Positions 17,602 to 26,563 are shown, numbered from the stretch's first letter. The stretch: 64,000 bases of DNA from Planctomycetota bacterium (GCA_015654675.1 JAATGM010000006.1:1-64000); one strand, 5' to 3'. Notes: generated from the letters alone by a model not told the origin. Numbers and translations are program-made.

Positions 17602-18597
17602 CTAATTTCCGGCGATGTATTCGGTGGTCCAGTCGGAGAGGGAGTCGGGGTTGTTGTCGGCATAGGGGAGGTTGTCAAACCGCCAGTCGTTGTTGCGGCC
17701 GCAGTACATGACGGAGCGGTAGGGGAGGTTGGCGACGTCGAAGACGGCGGCGACGTCGACGGCTGAGCCGTGCGACATGAGAGTGACTTTGCGGGCGCTG
17801 CCATCGGCTGCGGCCACGTTGAACTCGCCGAGCTTGCCGTGCCAGCCGGGGATATCGAGCGGGACGCCGCCGAATGCGCCGCCGGCGTCGACCGCTTCCT
17901 GCGTTGAAAGCATGGCCTGGGCAAAGCGGGCTTCGTAGAAGAGCAGGAGTTGCGTCGGTTGCTGCATGCGGCTCGACGGAAGCAGGAACGCGCCGGGCCG
18001 CTTTGCGACCGGACCGCCGTCGGCGGTTGCGCCGCGGAACGAGATGAAATCGCCCTGATAGCTTGTGCCGACGGCGGCGTACATGGACTCGAAGACGGGG
18101 CGGGCTGCATTGGGGTCGTCGGCGGTTTCGCCGGCGATCTCGGGGACGTAGTTGGTCGGGCCGACGCGGGCGGCGCCGATGTCGGCCGGGCACTGATATT
18201 CGGGGAACGTGGAGGCGGTCGAGAGCGACGCGCCCGCGGCGGCGATGTTAAACGGGCGGGTGGCGACGCCGAGGTTAAGGGGCGAGGCCGACCAGCCGGA
18301 GGAGTAGGCGCCGCAGCGACCGTCGGAACCGCCGAAGTCCCACGCGCCGAGGCCGAGCCACGCGGCGCGGCCGGATTCGGATTGGGCATGCAGGATGCCG
18401 CTGGGATCGGCGAGGCCGTTGGCCTGGGCATAGCGTCCGAGCGATTTGAGGTTGTAGATGCACTTCACGCGCAGGCCTTCGGAGCGGGCGGCGCTGATGG
18501 AGGGGATGAGCAGAGCAACGACGAGAGCGAGAATCGAGAGGATGACGAGTAACTCGATGAGAGTGAAGGCGCGTCGCGTGGGATTGCGGGGCATCAT
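17602..18597 (-). CDS. Type II secretion pseudopilin-like protein (planctomycete DUF1559 type)
   Basis: 331 residues beginning with a class III prepilin leader: a short basic stretch, then [20 protein letters not shown] with the conserved Phe-Thr-Leu-Ile-Glu after the cleavage point. The rest is a beta-rich globular domain, and the motif HGKLGEFNVAAADGSARKV near the end is the His...Asn-Val...Asp-Gly-Ser signature common in the expanded pseudopilin families of planctomycetes. The ATG at 18597 is preceded by GGGGAG at good distance. It is expected to be cleaved by a prepilin peptidase and held in the inner membrane or a periplasmic pilus. Related protein in the window: 63035-63787. Confidence 0.85.
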   Translation of the reverse strand: MMPRNPTRRAFTLIELLVILSILALVVALLIPSISAARSEGLRVKCIYNLKSLGRYAQANGLADPSGILHAQSESGRAAWLGLGAWDFGGSDGRCGAYSSGWSASPLNLGVATRPFNIAAAGASLSTASTFPEYQCPADIGAARVGPTNYVPEIAGETADDPNAARPVFESMYAAVGTSYQGDFISFRGATADGGPVAKRPGAFLLPSSRMQQPTQLLLFYEARFAQAMLSTQEAVDAGGAFGGVPLDIPGWHGKLGEFNVAAADGSARKVTLMSHGSAVDVAAVFDVANLPYRSVMYCGRNNDWRFDNLPYADNNPDSLSDWTTEYIAGN

Positions 18598-18848
18598 GGC
18601 GGGCTCCCCGATGCGGACAGTTGATTCTATGCGAAAGGCGTGATGGCGGAAAGGCGAGGGTTCGGCGGACCTTTCGAGCGATTCTGCGCGCAGGCCCGGT
18701 AATGGCGGCGCACGCGTGAAAATGCGGGTTGAATCGCCCGGATTGGTTGCCCGGATGGCGGCGTTTTGTACGTTCATCCATACGGGGGCGAGCTGCGCCG
18801 AGTGGTTTGGCGTTCGGCTCGCGGTCTCTCCTGGATGGAGGAAGTTGG

Positions 18849-19760
18849 ATGCGTATGCAACGAATGTCGGCCGTGAGTTTTGGCTTAACGCTGGCGGCTG
18901 CGTCGGCGGCGTGGGGTCAGTTTCCGGGGAACGCATCTGACTACAACGCGATGTTTTTCGGCGATCTCAAGACCGTGGGCGGCAACACTGACGGGCGTCT
19001 GGCCGTGGGCGGGAACGCCGCGCTGCAGTGGTACAGCGTCGGCGGGACGCTATCGAATTCGCATGGGACGCGAAATGACCTGATCGTCGGGAACAATTTG
19101 AACGCGATCGGCGGTTGGCAGGTTCCGAACGGGAACGCGGTTTACGGCGGGACGCTCATCGCCGGGCCGACCACGCCGAATGGTTCGGTCTATAAGTCGA
19201 CGCCGCTCGATTTCGCCGTGGCCGAAAATGACGCCATCGCGAAGGCGGTGATGTACGGCCAGTTGCCCGCGACGGGGACCGCGACGTACGACGGTTATTC
19301 GACGCTGGCGATCAATGCGACAAAGCACGGATTGAACGTGATCAATATTGACGGGGCGCTGTGGTCGAAACCGCAGATCAGCAATCGCGTGGTGAACGGG
19401 CCGGCCGACGCGACCGTGATTATCAACATCACGGGCACGACGAACTCGATGAGCAACGGCATGTCGCTGACGGGCGGCGTGACGAAGCAGACGGTGCTGT
19501 GGAACTTTCCCGAGACGACGTCTTTGAAGCAGTCGAATATGGCGCTGCTGGGGAGTTTGCTGGCGCCGAAGGCGTACTTCGAGCTGGTCGGTGGTGGGAT
19601 CGACGGCGTGGTGGTGGCCGATAGCGGCTACACCTACAACGGCGGCAGCTTCCACAACACTGGATTCACGGGTTCGCTGCCGGTTCCCGAGCCGGCGACG
19701 CTGATGTTGCTCGCGACGGTCGCGGCCGTGCCGGCCATTCGCCGGCGGATGCGGGGCTAG
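18849..19760 (+). CDS. Choice-of-anchor A family protein with PEP-CTERM tag
   Basis: 303 residues from the ATG at 18849, which has a GGAGG site 8 bases upstream. The signal peptide (SFGLTLAAASAAWGQ) is followed by the choice-of-anchor A signature: DYNAMFFGDLKTVGGNTDGR, then LAVGGNAAL and a long beta-solenoid-like domain with IVGNNLNAIG, ending in ILWNFPE-like strand WNFPETTSLKQSN and a solenoid cap. The C-terminus is a PEP-CTERM signal (PVPEPATLMLLATVAAVP, then RRRMRG). The function of this domain is unknown; it is found with several alternative anchors. The stop overlaps the convergent gene by 4 bases. Confidence 0.85.
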   Translation: MRMQRMSAVSFGLTLAAASAAWGQFPGNASDYNAMFFGDLKTVGGNTDGRLAVGGNAALQWYSVGGTLSNSHGTRNDLIVGNNLNAIGGWQVPNGNAVYGGTLIAGPTTPNGSVYKSTPLDFAVAENDAIAKAVMYGQLPATGTATYDGYSTLAINATKHGLNVINIDGALWSKPQISNRVVNGPADATVIINITGTTNSMSNGMSLTGGVTKQTVLWNFPETTSLKQSNMALLGSLLAPKAYFELVGGGIDGVVVADSGYTYNGGSFHNTGFTGSLPVPEPATLMLLATVAAVPAIRRRMRG

Positions 19761-20221
19761 TCTTTGCGGGTGTAGTGGCCTTGCATGAAGGGGTGCCAGG
19801 TCTGGCCATCCTGCGAGACGTCCATTTTGAAGACGTACTTGTTCGGGGTTGAGAGGTCGAAGGTGGCGCGGCTCTGGCCCATGGGGATGTTGGCGATGAG
19901 GGTGAGGACATCGCCGTGGAACTGGCCGCGGTAGTCGCTGGGCGGGAAGCCGAACGAGTCGAACCAGTGCATGACGTAATCATTCTGCATGGCGTCGAAG
20001 CGGAAGACGCCGTGGCCGCGGAATGAGACCTTTCCATCGCGCTCCTGTTCGTAATCCTGGATGACGGCGAAGCCATCGAGGGCGGCGCGATTGTGGGCGC
20101 GGCCGGTGGCGGGGCCGCCTTGCGGATCGATGGGCGAGGGGGCAATGGATTCGTTTCCAGTCCAATGGCCGACGAGGCGTTCGAGTTTTTTGTTGGCTTC
20201 GGTGGGGCGTGGCATTTGCAT
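19757..20221 (-). CDS. DUF1579 family protein
   Basis: 154 residues, soluble, no signal peptide. It has the DUF1579 features LERLVGHWTGNESI at the start, then AALDGFAVIQDYEQ, HGVFRFDAMQNDYVMHWFDS and a closing strand with MDVSQDGQTWHPFMQGHY. The fold is lipocalin-like and function is unknown in the family. The gene converges on the choice-of-anchor A gene with a 4-base overlap. A second secreted protein with a distantly similar domain is at 42639. Confidence 0.8.
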   Translation of the reverse strand: MQMPRPTEANKKLERLVGHWTGNESIAPSPIDPQGGPATGRAHNRAALDGFAVIQDYEQERDGKVSFRGHGVFRFDAMQNDYVMHWFDSFGFPPSDYRGQFHGDVLTLIANIPMGQSRATFDLSTPNKYVFKMDVSQDGQTWHPFMQGHYTRKD

Positions 20222-20360
20222 GGTGTGAACTCCTTGCCGCTCTCGCGGCCGTGACGATTGGAAGAAGTGTAACAGGACCGCATTCTCAAGATAGGGGCGG
20301 TCTAAGCTCTGGATTGCTGCGCGATCATTGCTCTGCCCCCCACGTTATTCGCAAGCTTGG

Positions 20361-21149
20361 TCATCTCGTCGCCGTTCTGGCGTTCGACGGGTCGCGAATT
20401 GGAGGCCCCGAAAGTGCAAATGCTAAATCGCGAAACGTCGTGAGGTTGCCGAAATCAATGCCTCTTGGAGGAACGTTTCGAGCGACATAGGAAATCGCAA
20501 TGAAAGATCCGATGACGAGCATTCCCCCGAGAATAGTTAGAAGGGGATAATCACGAAGTCCCACCGCCATCAGCAGGACGCCACAGATGAAGTTCCACGA
20601 CGAAATTCGTTCAAGCATCGAGTAGTGTACTTTCATTCTTGGCAGGCGGCCGGGTGCCATTTTTGTCATTCCGCCGAGGAAGACTTCAAAGCGGCGCCGC
20701 GCGATGTCGCTCAAGGGAGTGGACGGAGCGATGGATTCTGGAGCTTCGCCGGCGTCAACCAGCAACCTGCGGATCGCCAGGAATGCGGCGGCTGGCCTGC
20801 ATTCGCGGCCGAGAATTGTGACCGACTGGGGCTTAGGGACGCTGGCGTTTGCCGCAATCAGCTCGCAGACACCTTGAAGTGTTCGCGTTCGGGCCGGTTC
20901 CAATACCTGCTTCCATTCATCAGGCGTCAGGTCGACCTTCCACGCTTCGTTCATCCCGTCACCGAGCCGACGCCATGCAACGAGCTCGCATTCATCGCGC
21001 CACTCAGCGACGGTTGTGTGCATATGAAGCCGAGGACCCTTTAGTGTCAGGATTCCCCAAATGGGGTCGTGCCGGTGCCAGTCGCGGAGAACTTCCAGGA
21101 CGTGCTCTGGCGTTGGGCGAACGAACTCCACTGTGTTCTCGTCACTCAT
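20361..21149 (-). CDS. Hypothetical protein with two C-terminal membrane helices
   Basis: 262 residues, not recognised. The N-terminal 180 residues look soluble (VEFVRPTPEHVLEVLRDWH, ILTLKGPRLHMHTTV), and two hydrophobic helices lie near residues 195-235 (WNFICGVLLMAVGL and TILGGMLVIGSFIAISYV). The ATG at 21149 has a GAGGTG ribosome site and overlaps the stop of the proline dehydrogenase gene by 4 bases (ATGA), so the two are translationally coupled. Codon use is more mixed than in its neighbours. Nothing in it resembles the P5C dehydrogenase that would be expected beside proline dehydrogenase. Confidence 0.6.
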   Translation of the reverse strand: MSDENTVEFVRPTPEHVLEVLRDWHRHDPIWGILTLKGPRLHMHTTVAEWRDECELVAWRRLGDGMNEAWKVDLTPDEWKQVLEPARTRTLQGVCELIAANASVPKPQSVTILGRECRPAAAFLAIRRLLVDAGEAPESIAPSTPLSDIARRRFEVFLGGMTKMAPGRLPRMKVHYSMLERISSWNFICGVLLMAVGLRDYPLLTILGGMLVIGSFIAISYVARNVPPRGIDFGNLTTFRDLAFALSGPPIRDPSNARTATR

Positions 21150-22537
21150 TCGGCACCTCGAATCGCAATGCTCTGTTCTGGTCGAAGCAGCAGTTGGTCT
21201 TCGTCCGCGTTTTCGAGGAAGGATTGGCGGAGGAAGCTTTCGTTGGCTGTGTTTTCGAGGAGGCGGCGGACCAAATAGGCGACGCCGGGGACCCAGGCGC
21301 CCATTGGGCTGTAGACGCGGAGGCGCTGCTGCATTTTGACGAGGGCGGTCTTGAGCGGGTCGCCCATGCCGAAGAGGGCCTGCAACTCGATGGTGCGCGG
21401 CGGCAGGCCGCGGCTGTCGGCAGCCGCGATGGCGTGGGCGATGCTGCGGACGTTGTGCGATCCGAAGGCCGGGCGGAGTTGGTCGCAGTTCTCGATGAGG
21501 ACGCGCGAGAGGGCTTCGTAGTTGGCGTCGGACTGCCACTTCTGCGACCACACCGGGCTTGGCCGGCCGTGCTTCGCGGCGAGATTGGTTTCGTAATCCC
21601 AGTAGGCGCCCTTCACGAGGCGGATGGCGAGCGGCACGCCGCGGCGGCGCGAAAAAGCGAGCAGGTCGTCGAGATCGCGGCGACTTTCGCGGAGATAGGC
21701 TTGGATAACGATGCCGGCGTCGGCCCAGTCGCGGAGGTCGGGTTCGGAGAGGAGGCGCTTGAAGATATCGAACGTGGCGGCGCGGAGCGAGTCGTGTTCG
21801 AGGTCGATATTGATGGCGACGCCATGTTTTCGGGCGGCGCGGCAGATGACGGCGAGGCGGCGGTAGACTTCGCCGAGGTCGAGCTCGGCGATGTCGTGCG
21901 AGAAGTCGGGCGAAAGGGCGGACAGCTTCACGCTCACATTCACGGTGGGGAGGATGCCGAATGGGGCGACATCGGTCTGATCATTCTGCGGCCAGTCTTT
22001 GGCGGCTTGCGCGAGGGCCGAGATCATCTCGAGGTGGATCAGCTCGCCGTGCTCGGCTTCCTCGGTGGTACGGACGGTTTCGCCGAGGATGTCGAGGGTG
22101 AAACACATGTTGCGGCGGCGCATGCGGGTGACGGCGGCGACTGCTTCCGGGGGCGTGCTGCCGACGATGAAGCTGTGGGCCATGCGTTCGGCGGCGAAGC
22201 GGGCGGCGCGGGCGACGAGGCGGGCGTGGAGGGAGTGGTCGTCAACAAAATCGACGGCGAGGGCGAGCGGGAACGGCAGGTCGTCGCCGTTGGCTGTCAC
22301 ATTTTCGCGGAGAACGCGGGCGACGTCGGCTGAGGCGCGTTGTTTGGGCAACAGACTGATGAAGCGGAAGAGGCCTTCGCGGAGGTGCTGGTGCTGGTTG
22401 GCCCAAGCCATGCCGCGATCCTGCCACCAGCCGAGTTCAAACGGGGCGGGACGGGCTGTGCGGGCGCGGGCGAGGATTTCGCGGCCGATGCGGTGGATGT
22501 CGGGTTCGAGGATTGCGGTGGTCTGAGCGGATGACAT
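21146..22537 (-). CDS. Proline dehydrogenase
   Basis: FAD-dependent oxidation of proline to delta-1-pyrroline-5-carboxylate. The PutA-type barrel motifs are present: VNVSVKLSALSPDF, INIDLEHDSL, IVIQAYLRESRRDL, the active-site strand IRLVKGAYWDYE, ALFGSHN-like FGSHNVRSIAHA and the C-terminal RVYSPMGAWVPGVAYLVRRLLENTANESFL, which matches the end of the barrel in bifunctional PutA. The protein stops about 25 residues after this point, so the aldehyde dehydrogenase half found in many PutA enzymes is absent. The ATG at 22537 gives 463 residues; no upstream candidate (22618, 22657) has a ribosome site either. It is coupled by a 4-base overlap to the hypothetical gene at 20361. Confidence 0.85.
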   Translation of the reverse strand: MSSAQTTAILEPDIHRIGREILARARTARPAPFELGWWQDRGMAWANQHQHLREGLFRFISLLPKQRASADVARVLRENVTANGDDLPFPLALAVDFVDDHSLHARLVARAARFAAERMAHSFIVGSTPPEAVAAVTRMRRRNMCFTLDILGETVRTTEEAEHGELIHLEMISALAQAAKDWPQNDQTDVAPFGILPTVNVSVKLSALSPDFSHDIAELDLGEVYRRLAVICRAARKHGVAINIDLEHDSLRAATFDIFKRLLSEPDLRDWADAGIVIQAYLRESRRDLDDLLAFSRRRGVPLAIRLVKGAYWDYETNLAAKHGRPSPVWSQKWQSDANYEALSRVLIENCDQLRPAFGSHNVRSIAHAIAAADSRGLPPRTIELQALFGMGDPLKTALVKMQQRLRVYSPMGAWVPGVAYLVRRLLENTANESFLRQSFLENADEDQLLLRPEQSIAIRGAE

Positions 22538-22709
22538 CGGAATGGGCAGCCCAAGCGCCGCGGCGGGCGGCGACGCTTGTAAGAATAGATTTTTAGGCGG
22601 CGAGTTGCAACGGCGCATCTGTCGGATTCTCGACAGGGTCGTGAACGCGGCATACATTTCGGGCTGCTAATTTGCGATAATTCAGGGTCCAGTTTTTTCG
22701 GAGGAAGCG

Positions 22710-23999
22710 ATGCGTGCCGGCACACTCTTCATTATTGCTTTTTCTGGGATGTTTGTGTCAGGAGACGCCGAAAGTGCGTTCGAGAAAATCACGCTCAGGC
22801 GCGGGCTTCGGCGAGCGGAAGAACAGAAAAAACTGGTGTTGCTGGATTTCTCACCGGATCTGGGAGATTCGGAATTCGAGGGGGCACGGCCATACAACTT
22901 TCCCGAGGTCCGCGCGTGGATGAAGAAGCACGTGATTGCGATCCATGCTGACCTGGATTGGGACCCGTTGCTGTTGTTGCGATATCGAGGCGACTACCAG
23001 ACGCAGTGCATCCTTCTCGATCCAGACGGTACAGAGCACGGGCGCCTGCCGTTCACAAATCAAGCCAAGGAGTTTCTTGAGCGAGCCGAGGCGGTCCGGA
23101 CGGGGAAGGGCCAGTGGGAATCGGTGCGCGCCGAGCTCGAAAAGAAGGGCGGAAATGATCCGGCGTTGCGCATGAAGCTAGCGCGACTTTACGAGCAGAA
23201 GCAGGAGAACAAAGCGGCGTTCGCAGAATACATCTGGTGCCTCGACCATGGACTGGAGCACGATCCGAGCTTTGCAAAAGCGCGCGAGACGGAGTTGCTG
23301 GAGCAGATCGCCGCATTGGCGAGTGTTCATCGTCCGGCGGTCAAAGCACTCCAAAAGAGGCAGAAGGCGGCTGAGGCTGTCCTGCTGAATTCGGACGCGG
23401 CGAGCGGGGCTACCAGCCGACCATCCGCGGCTGATCGTGCGAGATTGGCTTCGGACTATGCTGCATTCAACGAAGTGCTGGGCCAGCCGGCTCGGACGGT
23501 GACACTTTATCTCAGAATGCTGGAAGGCGACGAGACCGATCGCGAAGCGGCCGGCGGGATGATCCTCTACGTGGTCGGCCCGCTCTACGAATCGAAGAAA
23601 CTGAAGGAACTGGCGGCGTCGAAGGTGGACTTTTCGGCGCTGCTGGAAATCCATCGCCGCCGGATGGAAGCGCTGTTGCAGCAGAATGCGTCCATGCGCG
23701 TAACGCGCGGGGATCGGCGCGAGGAGGAGATTGAGCGAAAGGCGGGTTTTATCCGCGACTTCGGGGCGAAATACTACGAGGCGCTTCTGGCCACCGGCCG
23801 GTCAGCCGAAGCGGAGACGGTTTCAAAGGCGCTGATCGAGTATTCGCCGATTGCGCGGACATATGCGGTGCTGATCATCGCTGCCGGGCGGGCGGGGCAC
23901 TCCGAAATTGCTGAGACACTGGCCTCCCAGGCCATGCGGAAACTACCGAGTGGACAGCAATTTGCGATCAAGGACGCTTTGGAACAGATAAAGCGTTGA
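22710..23999 (+). CDS. Secreted thioredoxin-like protein lacking CXXC, with TPR-like C-terminal region
   Basis: 429 residues. The ATG follows GGAGGAAGCG. A short signal-like segment (TLFIIAFSGMFVSGDAES) precedes a thioredoxin-fold domain: KLVLLDFSPDL, the helix FPEVRAWMKKHVIAIHADLD and the strand-turn QTQCILLDPDGTEHGRL. The redox CXXC between the first strand and helix is missing (PDLGDSEFEG instead), so it should not be an oxidoreductase. From about residue 135 on it is helical with repeat spacing like tetratricopeptide repeats. Role unknown; perhaps a protein-binding periplasmic factor. It stands alone. Confidence 0.6.
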   Translation: MRAGTLFIIAFSGMFVSGDAESAFEKITLRRGLRRAEEQKKLVLLDFSPDLGDSEFEGARPYNFPEVRAWMKKHVIAIHADLDWDPLLLLRYRGDYQTQCILLDPDGTEHGRLPFTNQAKEFLERAEAVRTGKGQWESVRAELEKKGGNDPALRMKLARLYEQKQENKAAFAEYIWCLDHGLEHDPSFAKARETELLEQIAALASVHRPAVKALQKRQKAAEAVLLNSDAASGATSRPSAADRARLASDYAAFNEVLGQPARTVTLYLRMLEGDETDREAAGGMILYVVGPLYESKKLKELAASKVDFSALLEIHRRRMEALLQQNASMRVTRGDRREEEIERKAGFIRDFGAKYYEALLATGRSAEAETVSKALIEYSPIARTYAVLIIAAGRAGHSEIAETLASQAMRKLPSGQQFAIKDALEQIKR

Positions 24000-24185
24000 T
24001 TAAGGCGGCTGAATGGGGTGCGGGCGGGGTTGCAATCGGCGCAGTTTGAGTGATATCGTAGACCAACGACCCATTGGTGAGTGGGGCGGGCCGGATTGCG
24101 CATCGTGTGGTGGGTTATCGCGACCTGGTCGATCCGACCGCGTACATCGGGGCTGATGGGTGGATTTGGTGGAGGCCAATACGTG

Positions 24186-26054
24186 ATGAAGCGATTTGTG
24201 TTTTGCGCGGTGGTTACCGTCGCAGTTGGTGCGGGTTCGCCGGTATGGGCGGCGGATGTCATTCTGAATGAGTACAACGCCTGCGGTGATTCGAACTTCC
24301 TGCAGGGTACGGGAAGCGATTCATATTGGGGGCGGATTGAGGGAAACGGCGGCGACTGGTTCGAGATGGCGGTCATCACGGACCACCTCGACATGCGCGG
24401 CTGGCAGCTGGTCATCAGTGATGGGACGGGCTCGCCTCCCCAGACGCTGACGCTGACGAATAACGCCGTCTGGTCGAACCTGCGGAGTGGGACGATCATC
24501 ACGGTGTCGGAAGATCTCGGCAACAATGTGAGCGACTACATCCCGGCGCTGGGGAAGTGGTGGCTGAACGTCAAGGCGTCGGATGATTCGGACGGGACGT
24601 ATATCACCGCGGCGAACTTTCGGGTGAACAACACGAACTGGCAGCTCACGATCAAGGACAGCGTGGGAACGGTGAAGTTCGGGCCGTCGGGCGAAGGCGT
24701 CATGCCGACCGGCGGTGTCGGGAATGACGAAGTCTGCAAGTTGCAGGCGAACCCGAGCGCCGCGATCACGCCGCTGTCGGCCTATAGCGACGGTTCGACC
24801 AGCACGTTTGGCTCGCCCAATTCATGGAGCGGCGGTGCGAGTAACCAGGACTTTTCGGCGCTGCGCAGCATCGTGCCGTACACGCAGCTGACGAGCGTGC
24901 GGATCAATGAAGTGCTTACGCACTCCGATCCGGACGATGACTGGATCGAGCTTTACAACACGACCGGCTCGCCGGTGGACGTCGGTAACTGGTACGTTTC
25001 GGACAAGCTGAACGACTTGACGCGGTATCAGATACCGGCGGGGACGATCATTCCGGCGAATGGATATCTCGTGTTGCACCAGGCCGACCTCGGCTTCGGG
25101 CTCGATTCGGCGAACGGCGACGACGTGGTTTTGTCGGCGGCTGACGGGCTGGGCACGATGACGGGTGGGCGGGATTACATTTCGTTCGGGGCGTCGCAGA
25201 ACGGCGTGACGTTTGGCCGGTATCCGAATGGGACTGGGCCGATTTACTCGATGAACGCGACGCAGGGAGCCGAAAACAGCTACCCGATCGTTGGGCCGAT
25301 CGTGATCAACGAGCTGATGTATCACCCGCCGGACGGGCCGGGCGGGGTCGACGATGTGGACCATGAGTTTGTCGAGCTGGCCAACGTCACGGGCAGCCCG
25401 GCGACGTTGTATACGCATTTTCCGGTGCAAAATGAGACGCACGGCTGGAAGCTGACCGGCGCGGTGAACTTCACGTTTGCGATCGGGACGACCATTCCGG
25501 CGAACGGGTTCATCGTCGTCGTGAGTTTCGATCCGGTGCTGGATCCGGTGAAGCTGGCGAGTTTCCTGACGACTTACGACCTCAGCCCGACTGCGCAGAT
25601 CGTCGGGCCGTACACGGGCAAGCTCAGCAATTCGGGCGACACGGTTCGGCTGCTGAAACCCGACACGCCGCAGCCGCCGCCGGAGTCTTTCACGCCGTAT
25701 GTGCTGGCGGAGGAAGTTGCATATCTTGATCACGCACCGTGGCCGACCGCGCCGGATGGCGTCGGTCCGACGCTGTCACGGATTGGCTCTACACTGATCG
25801 GAAACGACGCGTTGAACTGGCGGGCCAGCGCGAACTTCGGCGGGACGCCGGGTTGCCCGAACGGGTTTGATGTGAACGTGGCGGGCGACATCGACGGCAG
25901 CCAGACGGTGGACAGCGGCGACGTGAGCGCGTTCGTGTCGATTCTGCTGGGGCTCTCAGACAACTACTGCCAGACTTCCCGGGCGGACTTCAACAATGAT
26001 GGCGTCGTGAATGGCAATGACGTGCCGGGCATGACCGACGCGCTGATTCCGTAG
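24186..26054 (+). CDS. Secreted protein with two lamin-tail domains and dockerin-like C-terminus
   Basis: 622 residues from ATG 24186 (GGTGGAGG site upstream). A signal peptide (FVFCAVVTVAVGAGS, cleavage near VWA) leads into ADVILNEYNACG, itself like the start of a lamin-tail domain. Two clear lamin-tail domains follow: VRINEVLTHSDPDDDWIELY with NGYLVLHQADLGFG (about residues 238-340), and IVINELMYHPPDGPG with HEFVELANVTG and NGFIVVV (about 374-470). The last 55 residues carry the dockerin-like loops GDIDGSQTVDSGD and DFNNDGVVNGND. Bacterial lamin-tail domains occur on exported, often membrane- or surface-bound proteins; the ligand here is unknown. Confidence 0.85.
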   Translation: MKRFVFCAVVTVAVGAGSPVWAADVILNEYNACGDSNFLQGTGSDSYWGRIEGNGGDWFEMAVITDHLDMRGWQLVISDGTGSPPQTLTLTNNAVWSNLRSGTIITVSEDLGNNVSDYIPALGKWWLNVKASDDSDGTYITAANFRVNNTNWQLTIKDSVGTVKFGPSGEGVMPTGGVGNDEVCKLQANPSAAITPLSAYSDGSTSTFGSPNSWSGGASNQDFSALRSIVPYTQLTSVRINEVLTHSDPDDDWIELYNTTGSPVDVGNWYVSDKLNDLTRYQIPAGTIIPANGYLVLHQADLGFGLDSANGDDVVLSAADGLGTMTGGRDYISFGASQNGVTFGRYPNGTGPIYSMNATQGAENSYPIVGPIVINELMYHPPDGPGGVDDVDHEFVELANVTGSPATLYTHFPVQNETHGWKLTGAVNFTFAIGTTIPANGFIVVVSFDPVLDPVKLASFLTTYDLSPTAQIVGPYTGKLSNSGDTVRLLKPDTPQPPPESFTPYVLAEEVAYLDHAPWPTAPDGVGPTLSRIGSTLIGNDALNWRASANFGGTPGCPNGFDVNVAGDIDGSQTVDSGDVSAFVSILLGLSDNYCQTSRADFNNDGVVNGNDVPGMTDALIP

Positions 26055-26088
26055 CCGCAATTCAGTAAATACCCCGAGTAAAAAACGA

Positions 26089-26123
26089 CCGCACCCGATC
26101 GCTGCGAAGACGATCGGGTGCGG
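26089..26123 (-). terminator. Hairpin terminator, best read on the minus strand
   Basis: A perfect 13-base inverted repeat (CCGCACCCGATCG, mirrored after a 9-base loop). On the minus strand the stem is followed by TCGTTTTTTACT, the form of an intrinsic terminator. On the plus strand no T-run follows, though it could still mark the end of the lamin-tail transcript 35 bases after the stop codon, using the A-run for bidirectional action. Confidence 0.6.
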
Positions 26124-26303
26124 ATCATCGGACGACTCTCCCGTCGTCGTGTCGGTCTGCCAGTGTGCCGACGGGGCGACGCGTCCGCTTATTTCGGTCG
26201 GCCGCCTCCACCAGAGAAGACGGTGCGGGGCCGGTGGGCGGCTACTTGAAATTTAGTTTGGACCGTCGAGCGGAGGCGAGTGTCGTGTGCGCGTAAAAAG
26301 CAA

Positions 26304-26327
26304 CGCGGCCGCTCTTTGGCGGCCGCG
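26304..26327 (-). terminator. Second hairpin, terminator-like on the minus strand
   Basis: A perfect 9-base stem CGCGGCCGC/GCGGCCGCG with a 6-base loop. On the minus strand it is followed by TTGCTTTTTACG. It repeats the orientation of the hairpin at 26089, with no annotated minus-strand gene to the right that would need it. Confidence 0.5.
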
Positions 26328-26350
26328 AGGCTTTCGAGAAGGAGGAGGGA

Positions 26351-26425
26351 ATGAAGCCGTTTAGATTACGCCGGGCAGCGTCGGTTTGTTCGTCCGATTC
26401 GCATGTCCTGTCTCTGCTTATATAG
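26351..26425 (+). CDS. Possible 24-residue leader peptide or small protein
   Basis: An ATG preceded at once by the strong ribosome-site sequence GGAGGAGGGA opens a frame of 24 codons (MKPFRLRRAASV..., ending TAG). The product is basic at the start and has no recognisable homology. It follows the hairpin at 26304 and precedes the sigma factor gene by 138 bases, so a leader-peptide role is conceivable. The excellent ribosome site is the only support; purine-rich chance matches are common in this genome. Confidence 0.25.
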   Translation: MKPFRLRRAASVCSSDSHVLSLLI

Positions 26426-26563
26426 ACGTCAAAGCCGGGTGCGACGGTCACTTTTTTCGCGATTTTCTGGGGCCGGCGATTCCAAGCTATTTGATGGACA
26501 GGGTTTGGGAAGATAGACTTTTCTAACCCATTCCGCCCTGAAATCAGCGAGGATCGTTTGTTA

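Larger units (their letters stand above)
26055..26563. other. Long intergenic region with two hairpins and a possible tiny gene
   Basis: 509 bases between the lamin-tail gene and the sigma factor gene, both on the plus strand. It holds two perfect G+C-rich hairpins (26089-26123 and 26304-26327), each with a run of A on its left side so that a U-run follows the stem only for minus-strand transcription, and a 24-codon frame with a strong ribosome site (26351-26425). I see no other gene. The rest is unremarkable. Confidence 0.6.

Noticed and set aside
7090-20316. Similar 30-base segments at 7090-7124 and 20281-20316 sharing GGGGCGGTC and CTCTG
   Set aside because: The match is short and gapped, lies in unrelated intergenic contexts, and is within what chance gives in G-rich DNA.
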